From: Puniceicoccales bacterium | Lineage (GTDB): Bacteria; Verrucomicrobiota; Verrucomicrobiia; Opitutales; JAIRKQ01 | Assembly (NCBI GenBank): GCA_031279395.1 | Contig: JAITIO010000055.1 | Location: 1-11,288, forward strand | Direction: 5' to 3' | DNA length: 11,288 nucleotides | Part shown: in pieces, positions 7,451 through 11,288 of the stretch | How the letters are laid out: each line of letters opens with the position of its first letter | Numbering within the stretch: the first letter of the stretch is position 1 | Position numbers and translations under genes: made by a program | The notes under the pieces: model-generated | The model's database searches: none | What the model was told of the DNA's origin: nothing | What the model saw: only the letters and a program-made list of their open reading frames with translations

Positions 7451-7490
7451 CTTCGGTTAAACCACAACTTTTTTCTTGCTAAGACCGAAG
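7451..7490 (+). promoter_or_regulatory. inverted repeat in the secG leader
   Basis: CTTCGGT (7451-7457) and ACCGAAG (7484-7490) are perfect 7-base complements with a 26-base loop containing a T6 run (7469-7474). The structure ends 24 bases before the preferred secG ATG and 11 bp after the 67-aa gene stop. It could be a leader RNA stem or a protein-binding palindrome. The T-run lies inside the loop rather than after the stem, so it is not a standard terminator. Confidence 0.3.
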
Positions 7491-7514
7491 CTGTATTCAT
7501 TCTTTCGAAGGAAG

Positions 7515-7832
7515 ATGTATTCATTTTTTTCGTTTTTACTGACCTTCATTTTGATTTGTGCTAGTATTTTTACCACCTTGGTCATTCTAATGCAAAGGCC
7601 ATCGGCTAATAGTGGCATGGGGTCTTCCTTGGGAGGAGGTGCAGTGGAGTCTGCTTTCGGTAGTGATACGACGAAAATTCTAACGAAGTGGACCATAGGT
7701 GGGATTGTTACATTTTTTGTTGTGGCATTTTTTTTATCGATGATGCAAATATGGGCCAACTCCCATAAACAGGTTAAGATTAATAGCATTGATCTGAAAA
7801 GTATTATCGTCGACGACGATATTCAAAAGTAA
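7515..7832 (+). CDS. secG: SecG, preprotein translocase subunit
   Basis: SecG is the small accessory subunit of the SecYEG inner-membrane channel. From ATG 7515 the product is 105 aa with two hydrophobic segments (about 5-26 and 59-80). These flank the cytoplasmic loop LMQRPSANSGMGSSLGGG (25-42) and FGSDTTKILTKWT (48-60), which matches the SecG pattern of an LLQ/QR turn, a Gly-rich loop and FGS near the second segment. The ATG follows AAGGAAG immediately, which is very close spacing. A TTG at 7476 would add 13 residues (118 aa) but has no Shine-Dalgarno and lies inside a palindrome, so I prefer the ATG. The acidic/Lys tail (83-105) is typical in variability. The stop overlaps the next gene as TAATG, implying coupling to the LolA-like gene. 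Confidence 0.85.
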   Translation: MYSFFSFLLTFILICASIFTTLVILMQRPSANSGMGSSLGGGAVESAFGSDTTKILTKWTIGGIVTFFVVAFFLSMMQIWANSHKQVKINSIDLKSIIVDDDIQK

Positions 7833-8563
7833 TGAGGCTTCTACGATTGACATACTATTTTTTGCTTTTGTTGGCACAATCTCTGTGGCAAGGATGCCCA
7901 TTGTATGGTTTCATGGGAGATTTTCGCAAACCGCATAACTTCTCTTACAGAAAAATGGAAGAGTTTGCAAAAAATGTCCGTCAAAACCTTGAGTATGGCA
8001 ATTTGAACCTCAGGGTGAAAGTCAGGATCTACGAACCATTGAAAAACGATAGCCAAAAGTTTGGTGAAATTTTCTACACAAATTCTGCAAAAAAGCAAAA
8101 AATTAGGGTAGTCTTTGGAGACAAGGAATATAAATTTAGTTATCACAAGGGCCAAATCAAAAAAAATCCCGGCGATGAAAATTTTCACATCAATACGCCA
8201 TTTTTTGACGATTTACTTCTAACTCCACAGGATCTATTTCTTAGTCTTTCGTGGAATGATTCCTATGAATATTTTGGAGAGGCAAAGGTCTCAGGGCGAC
8301 CGGTGCGACAATTCGTTCGCTACGAGAAAGATTCCATTAACGGCCTACAATACGCAAGCATCCAGGCCTTCGTCGATATAAGGCATATGATCATTTTACA
8401 GATAGATTTCTTAAACGATGTTTCCATACTGGTTAGGAGGTTATCCGTTGGCTCTTTTAAAAATTTTGATGGTATTTGGATGCCAAAGATTGTTGAAATT
8501 ATGGACCTGAGGGGACACAGGCGCACTAAACTAGAAATATTGTCCGTCGCAACGGAAAATTAA
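7832..8563 (+). CDS. LolA-like outer-membrane lipoprotein-sorting protein
   Basis: The 243-aa exported protein has an N-terminal signal peptide (basic MRLLR, hydrophobic core 7-17, cleavage probably near 21-26). Its body suits the LolA/LolB-like half-barrel: alternating beta strands (60-110), a segment around LFLSLSWNDSYEYFGEAKVSGRP (135-157), then a sheet ending FDGIWMPKIVEIMDLRGHRRTKLEIL (212-237). The dG-W-PK pattern followed by R-T-x-L is characteristic of the 'outer membrane lipoprotein-sorting protein' family. It probably binds a lipid-like ligand in the periplasm and helps move lipoproteins or lipids to the outer membrane; it is not the canonical LolA by sequence. Cys22 in LWQGC is not a convincing lipobox. 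Translation is coupled to secG by the TAATG overlap. Confidence 0.72.
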   Translation: MRLLRLTYYFLLLLAQSLWQGCPLYGFMGDFRKPHNFSYRKMEEFAKNVRQNLEYGNLNLRVKVRIYEPLKNDSQKFGEIFYTNSAKKQKIRVVFGDKEYKFSYHKGQIKKNPGDENFHINTPFFDDLLLTPQDLFLSLSWNDSYEYFGEAKVSGRPVRQFVRYEKDSINGLQYASIQAFVDIRHMIILQIDFLNDVSILVRRLSVGSFKNFDGIWMPKIVEIMDLRGHRRTKLEILSVATEN

Positions 8564-8630
8564 TATTATTTTTTTGTAAAATTTTTGTTTAAATTTTTCA
8601 AAAAAGTACTTCAACTTACCTACATCTAAC

Positions 8631-9065
8631 ATGAAAATCCCAAATATATGCATTGTTTGTCTGCTAATTTATTGCTGCCATTCGTGTTTCGGAGATGTGT
8701 CAGAACAAGATGAAGAGCAAACAACAATTGTACATTCCTTGAAGAAAGACGATTCCTTAGAATTCGATGGTATCTTTTTTCTGTCGTCGGAATTAGATGC
8801 TGCCTATGAGAATGCTCTCGGCGTTCTAACCAAGACATGCGAAATAGAGGATTTGAAAAGATCCATTGCAAAAATCGAAAAGCTTGGCCAAAAGCTCTTC
8901 GACGTTTACCCTGAAGATATCAGTAATTTCGTGCAAACTCTGCGGGCTCTTATGGATTGTGCATCCACTATGGATCAACAAGAATTTCAGAATATGGAGG
9001 CAGCTTTGAATGCTTCGTATAACAATATTACTCAAAAATTAAACAGTTATATTAATTTAAATTAA
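8631..9065 (+). CDS. secreted helical protein of unknown function
   Basis: The 144-aa product has a clear Sec signal peptide (residues 1-21: MKIP, a hydrophobic core holding five Cys, ending CFG before Asp22). The mature part of about 123 aa is acidic and predicted helical, with heptad-like stretches (about 72-90 and 97-140). It has only two cysteines, Cys70 and Cys110, which could form one disulfide in the periplasm. I do not recognise the family. No Shine-Dalgarno precedes the ATG, and the 67-bp upstream gap is nearly all A and T. trxA starts 20 bp downstream on the same strand, so the two are probably co-transcribed. Confidence 0.65.
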   Translation: MKIPNICIVCLLIYCCHSCFGDVSEQDEEQTTIVHSLKKDDSLEFDGIFFLSSELDAAYENALGVLTKTCEIEDLKRSIAKIEKLGQKLFDVYPEDISNFVQTLRALMDCASTMDQQEFQNMEAALNASYNNITQKLNSYINLN

Positions 9066-9085
9066 ATCATACATTTTAGGAAAAT

Positions 9086-9394
9086 ATGAAAGAGATTAAT
9101 GCAGATAGTTTTGAAGAAACCATAAACCAATCGAAGGGTGTTGTGATTGATTTTTGGGCTCCATGGTGTGGTCCGTGTCGTGCACTGGCCCCCATTCTTG
9201 CACAAGTGGAAGAAGAAATCGCTGCAAATGTAGTGATTGCGAAGGTAAACGTCGACGAGTGTCAAAAATTAGCTGAGAAATTTGGTATCCAGTCAATCCC
9301 GACCATAATTTTTTTCAAAAATGGAGAAGAAGTAAACCGAATGGTGGGTATGAAGACGAAAGCAGATATACTTTCAGTCATCGATTCCCTATAA
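9086..9394 (+). CDS. trxA: thioredoxin
   Basis: This 102-aa thioredoxin is a cytoplasmic dithiol reductant for ribonucleotide reductase, peroxiredoxins, methionine sulfoxide reductase and others. The active site WAPWCGPC is at 24-31 (Cys28 and Cys31). The buried Asp22 in VIDFWA and the cis-Pro72 in QSIPT are in place, and the C-terminal half has the usual IIFFKNGEEV strand-turn-strand (74-83). Length is standard and there is no signal peptide. AGGA (9078-9081) lies four bases before the ATG, one of the clearer ribosome binding sites in the window. The 3' end overlaps the convergent pseudouridine synthase gene by 17 bp. Confidence 0.95.
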   Translation: MKEINADSFEETINQSKGVVIDFWAPWCGPCRALAPILAQVEEEIAANVVIAKVNVDECQKLAEKFGIQSIPTIIFFKNGEEVNRMVGMKTKADILSVIDSL

Positions 9395-10178
9395 ACTTTT
9401 GTGGCGAACCGTTTTCATGGAAATGAAGTGGCGCCACACATAATTTTGGCGTTCCTCCAATCAATTTTTTGATTTCCAGGTCCGTTAATTTTCTACATTT
9501 TCCTGGAGCAAGCCCATGCAAACTTAGGTTTCCTATGCGTATTCTTTTCAACTTTTTCACAAATATACCAAAATGTTCAAACGCTCTATGGATTTCATTC
9601 TTTTTCCCCTGGCATAGCACAACTTCAAACGCATAATTTTTCATGTAGCCACGGCCAATGGATACAATTTTATCAAACCTCAAAAATTCACCATCGTCCT
9701 CAATGCCATTTGTCAGCTGGCGTATTACCTTATCGGACGGTGGTTGGGAAACCATGACCTCGTAGTGTTTCTTTATGCCATAGGAGGGGTGTGTTAGTTT
9801 CTGGGCGATATCACCATCATCGGTAACTATGATCATCCCTTCCGTTTCCTTATCTAGACGACCACAGAACATCAGTTTTTTTTTGCTAAATTCCTTTGGG
9901 ATGAAATCAAAAATTGTCTTGGGGTTGTAATTATCCGAGTGGCTGCAAACACATCTCGATGGCTTATTCATAACTAGCACCAATGGCTGTTTTTTACAAA
10001 TTGCGACCTTGTTTGATACTCCTATGCCGTCCACGGCAACAACATCGATTTCCGGGTCTATGCAAGTCCCAATTTTAGCAACTATCCCATTTACGGAAAC
10101 GATGCCTGCAACGATCAATTCTTCCGCTTTTCGGCGAGAATTTGTTGCCTGCAATGCTAGAAACTTTTGCAACCTCAT
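9378..10178 (-). CDS. RsuA/RluB-family rRNA pseudouridine synthase
   Basis: This enzyme isomerises a specific uridine in ribosomal RNA. From ATG 10178 it is 266 aa. The N-terminal S4 RNA-binding domain begins at once (MRLQKFLALQ, then SRRKAEELI and VSVNG). The catalytic domain has MNKPS, FCGRLDKETEGMIIV with the catalytic Asp (about residue 109 from this start), THPSYGIKKHYEV, and a C-terminal GKKNEIHRAFEHFG segment that replaces the common QIRRMF pattern. It is closest in layout to RluB/RsuA. The target uridine cannot be told from sequence, so no symbol is given. A GTG at 10194-10196 would add six residues, but the family normally starts right at the S4 helix. The last ~25 residues, after GGTPKL, look like a loose tail. 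It is convergent with trxA (17-bp overlap) and divergent from the sctQ-like gene. Confidence 0.87.
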   Translation of the reverse strand: MRLQKFLALQATNSRRKAEELIVAGIVSVNGIVAKIGTCIDPEIDVVAVDGIGVSNKVAICKKQPLVLVMNKPSRCVCSHSDNYNPKTIFDFIPKEFSKKKLMFCGRLDKETEGMIIVTDDGDIAQKLTHPSYGIKKHYEVMVSQPPSDKVIRQLTNGIEDDGEFLRFDKIVSIGRGYMKNYAFEVVLCQGKKNEIHRAFEHFGIFVKKLKRIRIGNLSLHGLAPGKCRKLTDLEIKKLIGGTPKLCVAPLHFHENGSPQKFIGNR

Positions 10179-10228
10179 TTCAACAGAAATAATCACAGAA
10201 ACTCATTTTAGCAATAATTATCAAAATT

Positions 10229-10256
10229 TTCCCATTGTTTATGGGAAGCATTTTTT
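10229..10256 (+). terminator. terminator-like hairpin upstream of sctQ-like gene
   Basis: TTCCCAT (10229-10235) and ATGGGAA (10241-10247) form a perfect 7-bp stem with a 5-base loop, followed by GCA and T6 (10251-10256). On the + strand this has the shape of an intrinsic terminator. However, no + strand gene ends nearby, since the closest is trxA 835 bp away with an antisense gene between. It may stop read-through into the sctQ-like gene, act as an attenuator, or be an operator for the divergent pair. Confidence 0.45.
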
Positions 10257-10280
10257 ACAACAAAAAACACTTGCGTTCTT

Positions 10281-10316
10281 GGACAAATAGATCATCATAG
10301 CCTTATGGATTTGTCC
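10281..10316 (+). promoter_or_regulatory. inverted repeat enclosing the sctQ-like start codon
   Basis: GGACAAAT (10281-10288) pairs perfectly with ATTTGTCC (10309-10316). The 20-base loop contains the ATG at 10305-10307. No Shine-Dalgarno sequence is present in the loop. In RNA the stem would hold the start codon in a loop and pair with codons 2-4, which could limit initiation. As DNA it could be a protein-binding palindrome. Confidence 0.4.
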
Positions 10317-11048
10317 GTAAAATGTACTGAACCATATTTGGAGAAAGTAAATATCTTGAATGTAGAATTTGACAATTTGTTTGTTGGAAGCGAAAGAATT
10401 TTCGGTTTCGAAAATGGCACTGATCAATACTCCATTTCCCTAAAGCCAAAAATCCTTGGACTAAAACCAAAAATCCTGTTGAATGTTGAAATAGCGGGGT
10501 GCCAAGCAGAAATTTTACTGGATGGGTTGTCGAATTTGGAGGTAATCGACAAAAAATTTGCCGGCATAGATCCTATGCTTTTCGATGATAAAACAAAGAC
10601 ATTATTGTTAAACTGTTTATTTGAACAGCACATCGCATCGTTTTCATCAAATGTTGGGTTTGCCGTATGCCTCAAGGAAGCTTCCTGCACAGAAACAACA
10701 GCTACCCCATACGCGAAAGAAATTGGAGTAAATATTGTCAAAAATAACGCCATGACCGTTTCATTTAACATGAAACTGAATAATGATTTGCTCAAAATTT
10801 TAAACTCTATGTTTAAAAAAGTTGAAACCATTGCTTACGGTGTGGATGATACATTGCCTTTTGAATGGTATCTAGAAATTGGGAAAACAAGCATAGGAAT
10901 ACAAGATTATAATGATCTTAAAGAATATGACATCGTGTTTCTCGACGAAGACGCAAGTGTACGCACTGGAAAATATGAGGTAAAGGGATTGAATGGTATG
11001 AAGTTTTATGGAAAAATCGAAGGTAATAATTTGATTTTGGAAAATTAA
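10305..11048 (+). CDS. sctQ: SctQ-like T3SS cytoplasmic ring protein, N-terminal/SpoA1 part
   Basis: The 247-aa soluble protein has no signal peptide or membrane segment. Its C-terminal ~65 residues fit a SpoA (surface presentation of antigens) domain: LPFEWYLEIGKTSIGIQDY (184-202), LKEYDIVFLDED (205-216), GKYEVKGLNGMKFYGKIEG (222-240), then LILEN at the end. The N-terminal part (about 57-120) resembles the SctQ pattern of a short strand pair (NVEIAGCQAEILLDG), then a LDP-like turn and an amphipathic helix (FAGIDPMLFDDKTKTLLLNCLFE). Full SctQ/YscQ proteins have a second C-terminal SpoA domain and about 300 or more residues; this one stops after the first. Its size matches HrcQA, the N-terminal half of split SctQ in Pseudomonas syringae. 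SctQ forms the cytoplasmic sorting platform with SctK, SctL and SctN. The assignment is by pattern and remains to be tested. The ATG lies in a palindrome with no Shine-Dalgarno. Confidence 0.6.
   Translation: MDLSVKCTEPYLEKVNILNVEFDNLFVGSERIFGFENGTDQYSISLKPKILGLKPKILLNVEIAGCQAEILLDGLSNLEVIDKKFAGIDPMLFDDKTKTLLLNCLFEQHIASFSSNVGFAVCLKEASCTETTATPYAKEIGVNIVKNNAMTVSFNMKLNNDLLKILNSMFKKVETIAYGVDDTLPFEWYLEIGKTSIGIQDYNDLKEYDIVFLDEDASVRTGKYEVKGLNGMKFYGKIEGNNLILEN
10440..10481 (+). repeat. 21-bp tandem duplication inside the sctQ-like gene
   Basis: Two adjacent 21-bp units start at 10440 and 10461. Their first 17 bases differ at one position and the last four have diverged. They encode LKPKILG then LKPKILL (residues 46-59), an in-frame seven-residue repeat in the N-terminal part of the protein. 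Confidence 0.6.
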
Positions 11049-11066
11049 TTTTATTGAAACTTAAAA

Positions 11067-11072
11067 AAGGAG
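11067..11072 (+). promoter_or_regulatory. strong Shine-Dalgarno for the acidic ORF
   Basis: AAGGAG (11067-11072) lies nine bases before ATG 11082 and is the strongest ribosome binding site in the window. It fixes this ATG as a separate initiation site 33 bp after the sctQ-like stop. Confidence 0.8.
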
Positions 11073-11081
11073 AGACCGGCG

Positions 11082-11288
11082 ATGTCAGATAACAAAGAAA
11101 ATGAATTGGAGAATACCGACGAGGTGGAAGAAAATACAGATTTTGGTGACATGGAGGAGGATAATGAATACAAAGATGAGGATGAAGCAGAAGATGAGGA
11201 CGAGGATGAGGACGACATTTTAGATTTCGACGAAGATTCGTCTACGACCCAATCCGATGAAGCATCTGATGATACGAAACAGAAAGAT
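11082..11288 (+). CDS. acidic N-terminus of a protein continuing past the window
   Basis: The frame is open from ATG 11082 to the last base, giving 69 residues. Thirty-six of them are Asp or Glu, including an almost unbroken acidic run at 32-45. It has no hydrophobic core, so this part is surely disordered. No domain is visible yet. Its position right after a SctQ-like protein lacking its second SpoA domain, on the same strand and 33 bp away, suggests it may be the HrcQB/FliN-like partner with a long acidic leader. This is inference from context only; another T3SS protein or an unrelated acidic protein is possible. Confidence 0.7.
   Translation, partial: MSDNKENELENTDEVEENTDFGDMEEDNEYKDEDEAEDEDEDEDDILDFDEDSSTTQSDEASDDTKQKD

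Noticed and set aside
7832..8563. LolA-like protein as a lipoprotein via Cys22
   Set aside because: The residues before Cys (LWQG) do not fit the usual lipobox, where small residues occupy the last three positions.
8564..8630. T- and A-rich spacer after the LolA-like gene as a terminator
   Set aside because: It has T-runs but no stable G/C stem before them. Pairing is only A-T and not position-specific.
10424..10831. 135-codon minus-strand frame opposite the sctQ-like gene
   Set aside because: It is an antisense shadow. The + strand frame carries the SpoA-like pattern and is much longer.

Overview
This window reads as a bacterial chromosome segment, A+T-rich by eye, from a Gram-negative organism. 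It encodes an elongation-type SEDS protein, a LolA-like outer-membrane lipoprotein-sorting homologue, SecG, and what looks like part of a type III secretion (T3SS) cytoplasmic ring. The mix of housekeeping genes (rng, rodA, plsY, lysC, secG, trxA, an RsuA/RluB-type pseudouridine synthase) with a divergent T3SS gene is compatible with a host-associated member of the Planctomycetota-Verrucomicrobiota-Chlamydiota group. I infer this from gene style only and hold it loosely. No tRNA, rRNA, CRISPR array, insertion sequence or phage gene is visible.

Layout. Positions 1-210 hold the 3' end of an unrecognised + strand gene, followed by about 218 bp without a convincing gene. A minus-strand pair follows: rodA (3518-2181), then rng (2132-429). 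Upstream of rodA, and divergent from it, is a YuiF/NhaC-type permease (3708-5057). A small possible minus-strand gene sits at 5023-5211. A + strand pair plsY-lysC (5318-7110) shares a TAATG stop/start overlap and ends at a good intrinsic terminator (7122-7160). Next come an orphan 67-aa gene with its own extended -10 (7236-7439), secG plus the LolA-like gene (again joined by TAATG), a secreted 144-aa protein of unknown function, and trxA. trxA overlaps the convergent pseudouridine synthase gene tail to tail by 17 bp. After a hairpin-rich divergent intergenic region, 10305-11048 encodes a SctQ-like protein that stops after one SpoA-type domain. It is followed 33 bp later, behind a strong ribosome binding site, by the start of an extremely acidic protein that runs off the window.

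How the genes fit together. rodA (wall elongation) and rng (RNA processing) are a familiar association in rod-shape clusters. plsY-lysC pairs phospholipid synthesis with the first step towards lysine, diaminopimelate, threonine and methionine. secG, the LolA-like gene, the secreted protein and trxA form a plausible cell-envelope/secretion run. The right edge looks like the beginning of a T3SS locus. The most interesting point is the apparent split SctQ: a 247-aa N-terminal/SpoA1 part and a separate ORF with a long acidic leader that may carry the second SpoA domain beyond the window, resembling the HrcQA/HrcQB arrangement of plant-pathogenic Pseudomonas.
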